Source: Marinifilum flexuosum (lineage in GTDB: Bacteria > Bacteroidota > Bacteroidia > Bacteroidales > Marinifilaceae). Taken from it: 64,000 nucleotides of DNA. The notes under the pieces were generated by a model. The model did no database searches. It was not told the origin of the DNA and was given only the letters and a program-made list of their open reading frames with translations. Positions within the stretch are counted from its first letter, which is position 1. Each line of letters begins with the position of its first letter. Positions 45,445-55,075 of the stretch are shown piece after piece. The stretch covers positions 674,490 through 738,489 of the forward strand of contig NZ_RAPQ01000008.1 of NCBI RefSeq assembly GCF_003610555.1, written 5' to 3'. The position numbers and the translations under genes are program-made.

Positions 45445-45843
45445 ATTCAATCCATTGGCATTTCTATTCAGGCATCACAATCTTTGCTTCAATGACTGGT
45501 GTGGATGCTTCAATAAGCACACTTTCCAATTAAGAAGGCTTGCAGTTCGATTCAGAACGCTCGATGTGTGATTCAGAAGACACGGATCTCGATTCAGTAC
45601 ACTTGAAGTTCAATTCAGTGGACCTGAAATGCGATTCATAACACTCGGATTGTCATTCAGTGCGTACTAATTTCCATTCAGAAGCCTCGGAGTGCTTTTC
45701 ATCGCCTTGGCATTTCTTTTCAATGCATACTCATTTCAATTAGATAGCCTATAATTTCGATTCAGTAGACTGGGAAAATAATTCAGTGAGGTCTGATTTT
45801 GATTCGGTTCGTTTGTATTTTGATTAGAAAGCATTTGATATAC
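45445..45843. repeat. Degenerate tandem array, 19 units of exactly 21 nt
   Basis: From 45445 to 45843 the plus strand divides into 19 units of 21 nt with no insertion or deletion. Each begins with a core close to ATTCAG: T in columns 2 and 3 in all 19 units, A in column 1 in 15, C in column 4 in 16, A in column 5 in 16, G in column 6 in 11. The remaining 15 columns vary strongly. Stops occur in every forward frame and in the in-register reverse frame. The rest of the gap (45844-46168) is AT-rich without a gene. The period equals that of the array at 22558 but the core differs. Confidence 0.9.
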
Positions 45844-46168
45844 ATAAATAGAAGGTGTAGATCTGTTAGTCGAAAATAAAATCGAATTCGTAAATCTCCT
45901 TTATTTTACTGGTGGAATCAGCAAAGTGAGAGATAAAAGCTTGTAAGTATTCAGATGGTGAGTATTATGGGCGAGATTAAACTAAACAGTAGTTTTTGTT
46001 TTCTGATAATAATTCTATAAATTCACTCTGATAAAATATAAATGAACAATAAAAACAAATACTATTTTAAAATGAAACGAACATGAATTTTAGCATTCTA
46101 AAATACACACATGAGAATGATTAAATTCATCGAGAGTTCCATCTAACCAAAAAATAAAATTTAAACAG

Positions 46169-46855
46169 ATGAAAAAGACAATCATTTCCCGTCACAATGC
46201 AAACTTGCAAGTGGTAAATGTTCTTAAAACCAACGAGAGCAAATATTCTGGAATTCCTGCAATGGTAAATGCAGTAGCAGCTTTAAACACTTCGGTTGAT
46301 AAAGCGGTTGAACTTTTTGCAAAAGTAGGTAGTATTCCGAACAAACCTGCAGGTAATAAAAATGTGGCAAAGGCCGAACTGATATCCATATGCCTGGTGG
46401 TAAGTAATGTGGTTCATGTTTATGCCTATATGAAAAAGGATGAGAATTTACAAAGTTTCTTGGTGACCTCAGAAGCTGAATTGGGTGTGAGAATGCGCCA
46501 GCAGGATCTGCTGAACTATGCCAAAAACCTGGCAGAGAAAATTGCACCTATAGCTACCGAATTGGCAGATTACGGATTAACTGAAGAATTAAAGACTGAA
46601 CTGAACAATGAGATTGCCGAGTTCGAAAAGCTCATGATAGAGCCTCGCCAATTGATTAATGAGCGTAAAAATGCCAACGAAATGATAGAAGATTGTATCG
46701 TTGAAATTTATAGTTTGCTAATTAATCGTATTGATCCTTTTATGGAGCTATTTAATGGGGATGAGGAATTTTATCGTGCCTACAAAAATGCTCGAATGAT
46801 TGTTGATCCCGCGAATAGGAAACGACCAGAAGAAGAGACTGCTGCTAATGCATAG
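46169..46855 (+). CDS. DUF6261 family protein
   Basis: A 228-residue soluble, almost entirely helical protein, which I match to DUF6261 of Bacteroidota. It opens with KKTIISRHNANLQVVNVL and contains KNVAKAELISICLVVSNVVHVYAYMKKD and later ENEEMIED-like charged helices, suggesting a helical bundle. There is no signal peptide. The function is unknown. The gene is alone between the 21-nt array (upstream) and its own terminator (downstream). Confidence 0.65.
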   Translation: MKKTIISRHNANLQVVNVLKTNESKYSGIPAMVNAVAALNTSVDKAVELFAKVGSIPNKPAGNKNVAKAELISICLVVSNVVHVYAYMKKDENLQSFLVTSEAELGVRMRQQDLLNYAKNLAEKIAPIATELADYGLTEELKTELNNEIAEFEKLMIEPRQLINERKNANEMIEDCIVEIYSLLINRIDPFMELFNGDEEFYRAYKNARMIVDPANRKRPEEETAANA

Positions 46856-46877
46856 CAGTAGCTTTGATAGGATATGT

Positions 46878-46908
46878 AAAAAGCAAGCTTTTGGGCTTGC
46901 TTTTTTTT
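46878..46908 (+). terminator. Rho-independent terminator after the DUF6261 gene
   Basis: AAAAAGCAAGC (46878-46888) pairs with GCTTGC plus a run of eight T (46895-46908) around a TTTTGG loop, 23 bases after the stop. Confidence 0.85.
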
Positions 46909-47026
46909 ATTTCAGTTGAAAAGTTATTCATTTAAATATAGGCATTTCAAGTTTGCTTTTAAGTTGATTAGTAGTAATTAAGAAATATATTCATATCTTA
47001 AAATTGCTATTAAAGATTTTAATGAA

Positions 47027-47455
47027 ATGAAGATTTTAAAGGAATTCAAAGAATTTGCAATTAAGGGCAATATGTTCGATATGGCTATTGGAATCATTAT
47101 AGGAGTTGCCTTCAATAAAATTGTGTCATCGCTGGTTAACGATGTGTTATTGCCAGCATTTAGTATGGTAATTGGGAAGGTCAATTTTCAGACTCTTAGT
47201 ATTGTTTTGCAGGAAAAACAATTGGATGCCAATGGACAAATTATACAGGAATTGGTGGAGCTTAAATATGGGAACTTTATTCAGGTTACTTTGGATTTTT
47301 TCATTATTGCTTTGGTAATTTTTGCAGTAGTAAAGGTGATTAATAATATCAGGCGAAAAGGGGAGGATGTGAAAAATGAAACCGTTGCTACGCCTAAAGA
47401 TATAGAGTTGCTTACAGAGATAAGAGATCTGTTAAAGCAGAGAAATGAAAAATAG
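47027..47455 (+). CDS. mscL: Large-conductance mechanosensitive channel MscL
   Basis: A homopentameric inner-membrane safety valve that opens under osmotic down-shock. The 142-residue protein has FKEFAIKGNMFDMAIGIIIGVAFNKIVSSLVNDVLLP, with the conserved N-terminal amphipathic helix and pore-lining TM1, a periplasmic loop (about residues 50-80), TM2 (QVTLDFFIIALVIFAVVKVIN) and a charged C-terminal bundle. All family landmarks are present and the length is standard. It is a single-gene unit ending at a bidirectional terminator shared with the tRNA-His pair. Confidence 0.96.
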   Translation: MKILKEFKEFAIKGNMFDMAIGIIIGVAFNKIVSSLVNDVLLPAFSMVIGKVNFQTLSIVLQEKQLDANGQIIQELVELKYGNFIQVTLDFFIIALVIFAVVKVINNIRRKGEDVKNETVATPKDIELLTEIRDLLKQRNEK

Positions 47456-47461
47456 GAAAAC

Positions 47462-47497
47462 AAAAAAGCAAGCTCAAATAGAACTTGCTTTTCTTTT
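47462..47497. terminator. Bidirectional terminator for mscL and the tRNA-His pair
   Basis: AAAAGCAAG (47464-47472) pairs with CTTGCTTTT (47484-47492) around an 11-base loop; T-tracts occur on both strands. It ends 2 bases from the downstream tRNA-His gene. Confidence 0.8.
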
Positions 47498-47498
47498 A

Positions 47499-47574
47499 GG
47501 GTGAAAGACCGGAATCGAACCGGCGACCTCTGGAACCACAATCCAGCGCTCTAACCAACTGAGCTACATCCACC
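47499..47574 (-). tRNA. tRNA-His (anticodon GTG), copy nearer mscL
   Basis: The reverse strand folds as a cloverleaf: acceptor GTGGATG, TA, D-arm GCTCAGTTGGTTAGAGC, anticodon stem CTGGA and loop TTGTGGT (anticodon GTG), T-loop TTCGAAT. An extra G at position -1 opposite C73 is the tRNA-His identity mark. The CCA end is not fully encoded. One U-U mismatch occurs in the acceptor stem. Confidence 0.95.
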
Positions 47575-47597
47575 ATGTAATGTAATAAAAATAAGTA

Positions 47598-47673
47598 GGG
47601 TGAAAGACCGGAATCGAACCGGCGACCTCTGGAACCACAATCCAGCGCTCTAACCAACTGAGCTACATCCACC
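47598..47673 (-). tRNA. tRNA-His (anticodon GTG), promoter-proximal copy
   Basis: An identical second copy 99 bases from the first, again with G-1 and anticodon GTG. The 23-base spacer and shared flank show a tandem duplication transcribed together from the promoter at 47692-47724, this copy first. Confidence 0.95.
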
Positions 47674-47691
47674 ATTTTCGCGTTAGCGGTG

Positions 47692-47724
47692 CAAATATAG
47701 AGAAATCCTGACATATCATCCAAA
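47692..47724 (-). promoter_or_regulatory. Promoter of the tandem tRNA-His genes
   Basis: Reverse-strand TTTG (47721-47724), a 21-base spacer and TATATTTG (47692-47699) match the Bacteroidota promoter, 18 bases before the first tRNA. Confidence 0.65.
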
Positions 47725-47794
47725 TAAAAATGAAAAAAATATTCCCAAAGAATTATAAAGTCTACCTTTGTAGGCAGTTAACAAATTAAAAAAA

Positions 47795-48469
47795 ATGGAA
47801 TTTTTTATCGACGATAAGGAAACAGAAGCAGTTTTTCAGGAAATATTTAAGAAAGTTCAAATTTTACGCAATGGTGAAACCCATTCTGAAATGAAAAAAT
47901 ATGGTTTGAACTATCAGAAATCATTAGGGGCAACCATTGTTAATTTGAGAGAATTGGCAAGTGGGTATTCGAAAGATCATTTGCTGGCACATAAACTTTG
48001 GACAAAAGCATTTCGCGAAACAAAAATTCTGGCCAGTTTGTTGGAGGAGCCCGAAAAGGTGAATGAGGATCAAATTAATCGTTGGTTGGATGAAATGGAT
48101 TCCAATGAGCTGATTGAGCAAGTAAGCATGAATTTGTTCTTGAATATGCCAAATGTTTATGAATTGATACCGGAATGGTTGCAATCGGAAAATTACCGAA
48201 GAGTATTGTGTGCCGTGATTATTTCTGGTCGACTGGCCATGAAAAAAGATGAGGTGAAGGTAAGAGAGTTGTTCAAATTTGTAGAAATGATTCCAAGCAA
48301 TATCGATGAATATTATCTGAGAAATCAGATGAAAAGAAGTTTGGGCAAAATGGTTCGCGTAAACAAAGAGATCGCTGATACCATTTGCGAAAAGGTTAGG
48401 GGCTTGCGTGCCAAGGATGAAAACTGGCAGGAAGTATGGGATGATTTGCAGTATGAGCTTGACTTGTAG
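47795..48469 (+). CDS. DNA alkylation repair protein, AlkD-like HEAT-repeat family
   Basis: A 224-residue all-helical protein matching AlkD-like DNA glycosylases (PF08713): DHLLAHKLWTKAFRETKILASLLEE, EDQINRWLDEMDSNELIEQ and YRRVLCAVIISGRLA are HEAT-like helical pairs. AlkD enzymes remove bulky or cationic alkylated bases without flipping them. The acidic catalytic residue is not assigned here with certainty. The start codon follows a TACCTTTG box at 47763-47770. A single-gene unit beside the tRNA-His pair. Confidence 0.75.
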   Translation: MEFFIDDKETEAVFQEIFKKVQILRNGETHSEMKKYGLNYQKSLGATIVNLRELASGYSKDHLLAHKLWTKAFRETKILASLLEEPEKVNEDQINRWLDEMDSNELIEQVSMNLFLNMPNVYELIPEWLQSENYRRVLCAVIISGRLAMKKDEVKVRELFKFVEMIPSNIDEYYLRNQMKRSLGKMVRVNKEIADTICEKVRGLRAKDENWQEVWDDLQYELDL

Positions 48470-48596
48470 ATTATTTTAAGATTATTTAAGAGCCTTATGT
48501 TTTAAAAATCTAGGAAATCAGAATTAAACAGAGTAAATTTGAGGTTCAAAATTATATCATAACTATAGAATTATTGTAGATAAACAACTAAAATAT

Positions 48597-49358
48597 ATGG
48601 CATTAACAAAGAGTTCTAATCCGGTATTAAGCGAAAGAATATTTCAAACTTCACGAGCAGAAGTTTATGGTGAAACGATGACCATTAACGGAACTGTGAA
48701 TAAAATTGCAATGTTGCTGTTTTTTGTAGTAGCTGCTGCAAGTTTCACATGGGGAATGGTTTCTGTAACCAGTACTGGCGAAATCACTTCATCGGTATAT
48801 CCATGGATGATTGGAGGAGCAATTGGTGGTTTGATTTTGGCATTGATAACTGTATTTAAACCAAAAGCATCACCTTATACAGCACCTTTTTATGCATTGT
48901 TCGAAGGTTTGTTTTTAGGAGGAATTTCTGCATTAATGAATGCTGCATATCCTGGTATTGTAATGCAGGCTGTAGGCTTAACATTTGGAGTCTTGTTTGC
49001 CATGTTATTTGCTTACAAAACAGGTTTAATTAAAGTAACACAAAAATTTAAGGCAGGAATTGTTGCTGCTACTGGTGGTATCATGCTATTTTATTTGGTA
49101 ACCTGGATCATGAACATGTTCGGAATTGGTAACGGATTCTATTATGGTTCTAGTTTATTGAGTATTGGTATTAGTTTGGTTATTGTTGTGATTGCAGCAT
49201 TAAACCTGGTATTGGATTTTGATTTTATAGAAAAAGGAGCTCAATCGGGAGCACCAAAATATATGGAGTGGTACGGCGCATTTGGATTAATGGTAACATT
49301 AATTTGGCTGTATGTTGAACTATTGAGATTGTTGGCAAAAATTGCCAATCGCGATTAA
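48597..49358 (+). CDS. Bax inhibitor-1 / YccA-family membrane protein
   Basis: A 253-residue protein with seven predicted helices and a polar N-terminus. The family opening TKSSNPVLSERIFQT and the helix pattern with AFKPKASPYTAPFYALFEGLFLGGIS match the Bacteroidota branch of the BI-1/YccA (TMBIM) superfamily, which has pH-dependent calcium-leak activity in characterised members. The role in this bacterium is unknown. A TAAATTTG box at 48534-48541 may be the promoter. A GNAT gene follows after 34 bases, possibly in the same transcript. Confidence 0.88.
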   Translation: MALTKSSNPVLSERIFQTSRAEVYGETMTINGTVNKIAMLLFFVVAAASFTWGMVSVTSTGEITSSVYPWMIGGAIGGLILALITVFKPKASPYTAPFYALFEGLFLGGISALMNAAYPGIVMQAVGLTFGVLFAMLFAYKTGLIKVTQKFKAGIVAATGGIMLFYLVTWIMNMFGIGNGFYYGSSLLSIGISLVIVVIAALNLVLDFDFIEKGAQSGAPKYMEWYGAFGLMVTLIWLYVELLRLLAKIANRD

Positions 49359-49392
49359 TTAATTTTAGGTATCCATATTTAAGAAGTTTCTT

Positions 49393-50607
49393 GTGAATAT
49401 TATTGAAGTTACAAATCAAAAGCATCGAACCGAGTTTTTGGATCTGGCTGGAAAGCTGTATAAGAACGATTCAAACTATGCTCGCCCGTTAGATGCCGAA
49501 ATAGAAGGGATTTTTAATCCAGATAATAACTCTTTCTTTTCCCACGGTAAAGCCATTCGTTGGATTCTGCAGGATGAGAATGGAGCTACCATTGGTCGTA
49601 TTGCTGCCTTTATAAATGAGAAGAAAGCCCATACTTATGAACAACCAACAGGTGGATGTGGATTTTTTGAATGTATCGATGACAAAAAGGCAGCGTTCTT
49701 ATTGTTCGATACGGCAAAAAGCTGGCTAAGCGATAATGGTATGGAAGCCATGGATGGCCCGGTAAACTTTGGTGAAAACGACAACCATTGGGGATTATTG
49801 GTAGATGGATTTATTCCTCAAGGATATGGAATGCCGTATCATCAGAAGTATTACAAAGCGTTTTTTGAAGAATATGGTTTTAAAGTATTCTTCGAACAAT
49901 ACAGCTATCATCTTGATTTAAGTAAGAAATTTCCAGAGCGATTTTGGAAAATAGCCGAGTGGATTGCAAAGAAACCAGGCTTTTCTTTCGAGCATTTTAG
50001 ATATGATAACTCAGAAAAGTACGTACAGGATATCATTTCGGTATACAATGAAGCCTGGAAATTTCATGATAATTTCTCACCAATAGATCCGGAAGATCTT
50101 AGAAAGATTGCAAGAGAAGGAAAAGGAGTAATTGAGGAGGAATTCATTTGGTTTGCTTATCATGAGGGAAAACCAATTGCATTTTTTGTTGCAATGCCTG
50201 ATATCAATCAGATCCTGATAAAGATGAATGGGAAATTTAACCTTTGGAACAAGTTAAAGTTCTTGTATTATCTGAAAAGAAAAACAATTACTCGTGCTCG
50301 TATTACCATTATGGGAGTTGTACCGAAATACCAGAGATTTGGTGTGGAGTCGGCGATCTTCTGGCATATGGACAAGGTGATGAAACACAAACCTCAATAC
50401 AATGAAATGGAATTATCATGGGTGGGTGATTTTAATCCAAAAATGGTTTCCATTTATGAATCGGTTGGTGGAGTTAAAATGAAGACTCATTTCACCTATA
50501 GATATCTTTTTGACCGAAATAAACCTTTTAATCGAACACCTATTATCCCTCTGGAAAACAGAGGAGATAAGGCAAAGAGGAAAAAAGCCAAGGAAAGTGC
50601 AGAATAA
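49393..50607 (+). CDS. GNAT-superfamily N-acetyltransferase-like protein
   Basis: A 404-residue cytoplasmic protein of a large GNAT-like family of Bacteroidota. The first half has DGPVNFGENDNHWGLLVDGF and an acyl-CoA-like region; the second half carries ARITIMGVVPKYQRFGVESA, resembling the acetyl-CoA-binding Q/RxxG/A segment. The end is lysine-rich. The start is GTG at 49393; no better ATG precedes the conserved start. The substrate is unknown. It may be co-transcribed with the BI-1 gene. Confidence 0.75.
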   Translation: MNIIEVTNQKHRTEFLDLAGKLYKNDSNYARPLDAEIEGIFNPDNNSFFSHGKAIRWILQDENGATIGRIAAFINEKKAHTYEQPTGGCGFFECIDDKKAAFLLFDTAKSWLSDNGMEAMDGPVNFGENDNHWGLLVDGFIPQGYGMPYHQKYYKAFFEEYGFKVFFEQYSYHLDLSKKFPERFWKIAEWIAKKPGFSFEHFRYDNSEKYVQDIISVYNEAWKFHDNFSPIDPEDLRKIAREGKGVIEEEFIWFAYHEGKPIAFFVAMPDINQILIKMNGKFNLWNKLKFLYYLKRKTITRARITIMGVVPKYQRFGVESAIFWHMDKVMKHKPQYNEMELSWVGDFNPKMVSIYESVGGVKMKTHFTYRYLFDRNKPFNRTPIIPLENRGDKAKRKKAKESAE

Positions 50608-50618
50608 TTAAATAATTC

Positions 50619-50649
50619 TTTGCAAAATAAATTACAATATCTACCTTTG
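50619..50649 (+). promoter_or_regulatory. Promoter of rpmE2, consensus match
   Basis: TTTG (50619-50622), exactly 19 bases, then TACCTTTG (50642-50649): a full match to the Bacteroidota promoter, 45 bases before the rpmE2 start. It is the best promoter in the window and supports the phylum assignment. Confidence 0.85.
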
Positions 50650-50694
50650 CACTCCATTGGAAGAAGATTATAAGAAATTTAAAGGATATTTAAA

Positions 50695-50946
50695 ATGAAA
50701 AAGGGAATACATCCGGAAAACTACCGTTTGGTAGCTTTTAAAGACATGTCTAACGAAACTGTTTTTTTAGCGAAGTCTACTGCTAACACTAAAGAAACTA
50801 TCGAATTTGAAGGAACAGAGTATCCATTGGTAAAATTAGAGATTTCTAATACATCTCACCCATTTTATACTGGTAAGATGACTTTGGTAGATACTGCTGG
50901 ACGTGTAGACAAGTTCATGAACCGTTACAAGAAGTTCAAGAAGTAA
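50695..50946 (+). CDS. rpmE2: 50S ribosomal protein bL31, type B
   Basis: An 83-residue large-subunit ribosomal protein. MKKGIHPENYRLVAFKDMS and the ending SHPFYTGKMTLVDTAGRVDKFMNRY are the L31 signature. There are no cysteines, so this is the zinc-free type B form, which elsewhere can replace the zinc-binding form in zinc shortage. It has its own consensus promoter and a strong terminator. The call is secure. Confidence 0.97.
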   Translation: MKKGIHPENYRLVAFKDMSNETVFLAKSTANTKETIEFEGTEYPLVKLEISNTSHPFYTGKMTLVDTAGRVDKFMNRYKKFKK

Positions 50947-50969
50947 GATCAAAAATTACTATAGAAGAA

Positions 50970-50998
50970 AAGCTCCGATATTCGGAGCTTTTTTTTTG
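50970..50998 (+). terminator. Rho-independent terminator after rpmE2
   Basis: AAGCTCCGA (50970-50978) pairs perfectly with TCGGAGCTT (50982-50990) around a three-base loop and is followed by a run of T, 24 bases after the stop. Confidence 0.92.
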
Positions 50999-51125
50999 TG
51001 CAAATTTCTGAGGAAGAATTACTATGTATAATTAAAGCAAGTTATTCAACTCTTTTTTTGTATTTTTGACCATACATAAAATTTGAAACACAAGAATCCT
51101 TTGGGGATTTACTATTACTACTGCA

Positions 51126-52316
51126 ATGAATTATATTCTTTTTGATGATGGAGCATGGAACGAATTGCTTCCTCTTACATTTACTCGTCCGGTTTCTGAG
51201 CTTCGCATTGGAATTACTACCATTCGCGAGAAGTGGGAACGTTTATTAAACACTGAATTTAGCTTTTTAACTCAAGAATATTTGAGTGAGAAGTATCCTT
51301 TAAAAAAAGATGATACGAACATTTTAATCAATGGATCTGTTATAGCAAATAAGGAATTGATTGATGCCATTCAGAATTTAAAGGAAGGAGATTTCTTAAT
51401 TGCAAATGACCTTGTGATTGCGGCTTGTTTAAATGCTGATGAGATCGCACAGGTACAAAAAGAGAAATTGGAAGGTGTAAATACTATCGAATTCACAGGA
51501 GAGTTTGATCGAATTAACAAAACCTACGATATCTTCTCATTAAATGATAAAATCCTTCGTCAGGATTTTGCTTTGCTTACGGAAGGAAGACAATCTCAAC
51601 CCATATCGGATACGGTAAATGTATTGGGCAAGGAGAATATCTTTATAGAAGAAGGTGCATCTGTTGAGTTTGCAACATTAAATGCACAAAAAGGGCCAAT
51701 TTATATTGGTAAAGATGCTGAAATTATGGAAGGTGTTTTGGTGCGCGGACCATTGGCAATGTGTGAGCATTCGGTTCTGAATTTAGGTGCTAAAATTTAT
51801 GGAGCCACAACACTGGGGCCTTATTGTAAATGTGGTGGAGAGTTGAATAATGTAGTAATGTTTGGCTATTCAAATAAGGGTCATGATGGATTCCTTGGCA
51901 ATGCAGTACTTGGAGAGTGGTGTAATATTGGAGCAGATACCAATAACTCTAACTTAAAGAATAACTATTCGCAGGTTAAGCTTTGGAACTATGTAAGCCA
52001 AAACTTTGCAAGAACAGGATTGCAATTTTGTGGAACCATAATGGGTGATCATTCTAAGCTGGGCATTAATACCATGCTGAATACTGGTACCGTGATTGGC
52101 GTAAGCTCGAATGTATTTGGTGCAGGTTTCCCTCGCAACTTTATTCCGTCATTTTCAATGGGAGGACACCACGGATTTAAAGAGTATCGTTTAAATGCAA
52201 CATTCGAAGTTGCCGATTTGGTAATGAAACGTAGAGGAAAAGAATTTGATGATGTTGAAAAGAGGATTCTGTCTCACATTTTTGAAATGACAAAAGAGTA
52301 CAGAAAATCATTTTAA
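51126..52316 (+). CDS. GlmU-like sugar nucleotidyltransferase with left-handed beta-helix
   Basis: A 396-residue cytoplasmic protein of the Bacteroidota GlmU-related family. The N-terminal half is a nucleotidyltransferase fold starting YILFDDGAWNELLPLTFTRPVSELRIG; from about residue 200 there is a hexapeptide-repeat left-handed beta helix (GPIYIGKDAEIMEGVLVRGP, NLGAKIYGATTLGP, GDHSKLGINTMLNTGTVIG). It probably acts on N-acetylglucosamine-1-phosphate or a similar sugar, feeding cell-wall or LPS precursors. The classical GlmU N-terminal LAAGxGTRM loop is not visible, so the substrate is uncertain. A TATTTTTG box at 51061-51068 may be the promoter. Confidence 0.82.
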   Translation: MNYILFDDGAWNELLPLTFTRPVSELRIGITTIREKWERLLNTEFSFLTQEYLSEKYPLKKDDTNILINGSVIANKELIDAIQNLKEGDFLIANDLVIAACLNADEIAQVQKEKLEGVNTIEFTGEFDRINKTYDIFSLNDKILRQDFALLTEGRQSQPISDTVNVLGKENIFIEEGASVEFATLNAQKGPIYIGKDAEIMEGVLVRGPLAMCEHSVLNLGAKIYGATTLGPYCKCGGELNNVVMFGYSNKGHDGFLGNAVLGEWCNIGADTNNSNLKNNYSQVKLWNYVSQNFARTGLQFCGTIMGDHSKLGINTMLNTGTVIGVSSNVFGAGFPRNFIPSFSMGGHHGFKEYRLNATFEVADLVMKRRGKEFDDVEKRILSHIFEMTKEYRKSF

Positions 52317-52329
52317 AGTATAAATGAAG

Positions 52330-52360
52330 AGTCCTTACAAAAAAAATGTGAGGACTTTTT
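52330..52360 (+). terminator. Terminator after the GlmU-like gene
   Basis: AGTCCTTACA (52330-52339) pairs with TGTGAGGACT (52347-52356), with one G-T pair, followed by TTTT. Lon therefore has its own promoter downstream. Confidence 0.78.
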
Positions 52361-52487
52361 GTTTGGCACAGGGATTGCCAAGTACATAGCAGCAAATTTT
52401 TTTTTAGAGGAAGCGACATTTTGTCACATCAGTTTAATAAAAACTTACTTCCTTTACAGATATAATGTAAGAAAGGCAGACGAGATA

Positions 52488-54941
52488 ATGAGTAGTAAGA
52501 TAGAATTCAATATTAGTGATATAGTTTTGTCGAATATGATGGATGAAGATTCGGATTTTATTCCAATTATAACCGATGAGGATGAAAGTGCATTGGATGA
52601 GTTGCAGGTACCTGACACTTTGCCAATACTACCTCTTCGAAATACAGTTTTATTTCCAGGAGTTGTAATTCCAATTTCTGTTGGTAGAGAAAAATCGTTG
52701 AAGTTGGTTCGCGAGGTTTACAACAACAAAGGAATGTTGGGTGCAGCTTCTCAAATTGATTTGAGTGTTGAAGAACCACACTTCGAGGATATCAATAAAA
52801 TTGGTACAGTAGCTCAAATTATCAAGATTCTTGAAATGCCTGACGGAACTACTACGGTAATTCTTCAGGGGAAAAAGCGTTTTGAACTTGAAGAGATAAT
52901 TAGCGAAGAACCATTTCATGTAGGAAGAATCAAAACAATCAAGGATCAGCGTCCTGAGGTTGAAGATAATGAATACCAGGCTTTGGTTTCTTCTGTGAAA
53001 GATATTGCTATTAAGGTAATTAAATTATCACCTCAAATTCCAAATGAAGCATCATTTGCAATAAAGAACATCGAAGGTTCTTCGTTTTTAATCAATTTTA
53101 TTTCTAGTAATTCAGAAATAAGACATGACCATAAGCAAAGACTTTTGGAGTTTGATAAAATTCGAGATAGAGCAATGAAACTTCTTGAATATTTAGTTCG
53201 TGAAGTTCAGGTTCTGGAGTTGAAAGATGATATTCAATCGAAAGTAAAGACCGATATGGATCAGCAGCAAAGAGAATATTTGTTGCATCAGCAAATGAAA
53301 ACCATTCAGGATGAATTGGGAGGAAGTCCTAATGATCAGGATGTAGTTGAATTGGAAGAGAAATCTAAAGACAAGAAATGGTCTGAGGAAGTATCTGAAA
53401 CTTTCCAGAAAGAATTAAAGAAGCTTCAACGGTTGAATCCAGCTGCTGCAGAATATTCGGTTCAATTGAATTATTTGCAGGAGTTATTGGATTTGCCTTG
53501 GAATGAATTTACTGAGGATAATTTTGATTTGCGGAGAGCTCAGAAAGTTTTGGATAATGATCATTTTGGCTTGGAGAAGGTAAAAGATCGTATCATTGAG
53601 CATTTAGCTGTACTTAAATTAAAAGGTGATTTGAAATCTCCAATCTTATGTCTTTACGGACCTCCAGGGGTTGGTAAAACATCATTGGGAAAATCAATTG
53701 CTGAATCTTTAAACAGAAAGTATGTCAGAATGTCTTTGGGTGGATTACATGATGAATCGGAGATTCGAGGACATAGAAAAACATACATTGGAGCCATGCC
53801 TGGTCGTATTATTCAAGGAATGAAAAAGGCTGGATCATCGAATCCGGTATTCATATTGGATGAGATTGATAAAGTAGGTAGCGATTTTAGAGGAGATCCA
53901 TCTTCAGCATTGCTTGAGGTTTTGGATCCGGAGCAAAACAATGCTTTTCACGATAATTTCCTTGAGGTAGATTACGATTTATCGAAAGTGATGTTTGTTG
54001 CAACAGCAAACAATGTTGGGTCTATTTCTGCACCTCTTCGTGATCGTATGGAGATGATTGATGTTAGTGGATACATTCAGGAAGAGAAAGTTGAAATTGC
54101 TCGTCGTCACCTGATCCCTAAGCAAATGGAAAATCATGGAATTACTTCAGATCATATAAAAATATCGAAAGAGGTGATCGCAGTGGTAGTAGATAAATAT
54201 ACTCGTGAGTCTGGTGTTCGTGCATTGGATCAGCGCATTGCAAAAATTATGCGTAGAGTAGCTCGTAAGGTTGCTATGGATGAAGAATACGATGTTAACC
54301 TTAAGTCTGAAGATTTAAAAGAGTATTTGGGCGCCGAAATGTTTAGCCGCGAAAAGTATCAGGGCAACGATTATGCTGGAGTGGTAACCGGATTGGCTTG
54401 GACTTCAGTTGGAGGTGAAATTCTGTTCATAGAATCAAGTCTTTCTGCAGGAAAAGGAAAATTGACCTTAACTGGGAACCTTGGTGATGTGATGAAAGAA
54501 TCTGCATTGTTGGCTCAGGAATACTTGCGTGCACACTGTGATTCTTTAGACATTAAGAAAGAAGCTTTCGATGAGTGGAATCTTCATGTTCACGTTCCGG
54601 AAGGAGCAATTCCAAAAGATGGACCATCGGCAGGTGTAACTATGGTAACTGCAATGGCTTCAGCATTTACCCAGCGTAAAGTGAAGAAAAACATTGCGAT
54701 GACAGGTGAGATTACATTGAGAGGTAAAGTACTTCCGGTTGGTGGAATTAAGGAAAAGATCCTTGCAGCAAAACGTGCCGGCATTAAGGAGATTATTCTT
54801 TGTAATCAGAACAAGAAAGATATCGAAGAAATTAAAGATGTTTACTTAAAAGGATTAAAATTCCATTTTGTAGATGAGATTATGGAAGTTCTTGAGATTG
54901 CTTTAATGAAGCAGAAAGTTAAGAACCCACTGAAAATATAA
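52488..54941 (+). CDS. lon: ATP-dependent protease Lon
   Basis: A homohexameric AAA+ serine protease degrading misfolded and regulatory proteins. The 817-residue protein has the N-terminal substrate domain ([20 protein letters not shown]), Walker [18 protein letters not shown], Walker [18 protein letters not shown], and the protease domain with catalytic Ser in [14 protein letters not shown] and Lys in [14 protein letters not shown]. The start at 52488 (MSSKIEFN) is chosen because the 43 upstream in-frame codons overlap the preceding terminator and do not resemble Lon. A terminator follows. The call is secure. Confidence 0.97.
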   Translation: MSSKIEFNISDIVLSNMMDEDSDFIPIITDEDESALDELQVPDTLPILPLRNTVLFPGVVIPISVGREKSLKLVREVYNNKGMLGAASQIDLSVEEPHFEDINKIGTVAQIIKILEMPDGTTTVILQGKKRFELEEIISEEPFHVGRIKTIKDQRPEVEDNEYQALVSSVKDIAIKVIKLSPQIPNEASFAIKNIEGSSFLINFISSNSEIRHDHKQRLLEFDKIRDRAMKLLEYLVREVQVLELKDDIQSKVKTDMDQQQREYLLHQQMKTIQDELGGSPNDQDVVELEEKSKDKKWSEEVSETFQKELKKLQRLNPAAAEYSVQLNYLQELLDLPWNEFTEDNFDLRRAQKVLDNDHFGLEKVKDRIIEHLAVLKLKGDLKSPILCLYGPPGVGKTSLGKSIAESLNRKYVRMSLGGLHDESEIRGHRKTYIGAMPGRIIQGMKKAGSSNPVFILDEIDKVGSDFRGDPSSALLEVLDPEQNNAFHDNFLEVDYDLSKVMFVATANNVGSISAPLRDRMEMIDVSGYIQEEKVEIARRHLIPKQMENHGITSDHIKISKEVIAVVVDKYTRESGVRALDQRIAKIMRRVARKVAMDEEYDVNLKSEDLKEYLGAEMFSREKYQGNDYAGVVTGLAWTSVGGEILFIESSLSAGKGKLTLTGNLGDVMKESALLAQEYLRAHCDSLDIKKEAFDEWNLHVHVPEGAIPKDGPSAGVTMVTAMASAFTQRKVKKNIAMTGEITLRGKVLPVGGIKEKILAAKRAGIKEIILCNQNKKDIEEIKDVYLKGLKFHFVDEIMEVLEIALMKQKVKNPLKI

Positions 54942-54960
54942 TCAGGATAAAAATTAGAAG

Positions 54961-54987
54961 AAAGGCTCTCAATTTGAGAGCCTTTTT
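54961..54987 (+). terminator. Rho-independent terminator after lon
   Basis: AAAGGCTCTCA (54961-54971) pairs with TGAGAGCCTTT (54975-54985) around ATT, then further T, 19 bases after the stop. Confidence 0.9.
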
Positions 54988-55075
54988 CATTTAGTAGACC
55001 TTAGTGTCATAAAAATTCTTACTTTTAAGTTCAGTTATTCCTTACTGATATTACACATTTAATTGCTTTTCAAGA

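Noticed and set aside
45445-45843. Decayed protein-coding gene
   Set aside because: Every frame in both directions has stops or no start, and the conserved bases are too few and too evenly spaced; kept as a non-coding array, with the heptad reading noted separately for the other array.
47496-47723. A 75-residue minus-strand frame repeating a peptide
   Set aside because: It is the translation of two tandem tRNA-His genes, whose cloverleaf and anticodon are clear.
52359-52487. N-terminal extension of Lon
   Set aside because: The 43 codons are unlike Lon, begin within a few bases of the preceding gene's terminator, and the family start pattern fits MSSKIEFN at 52488.
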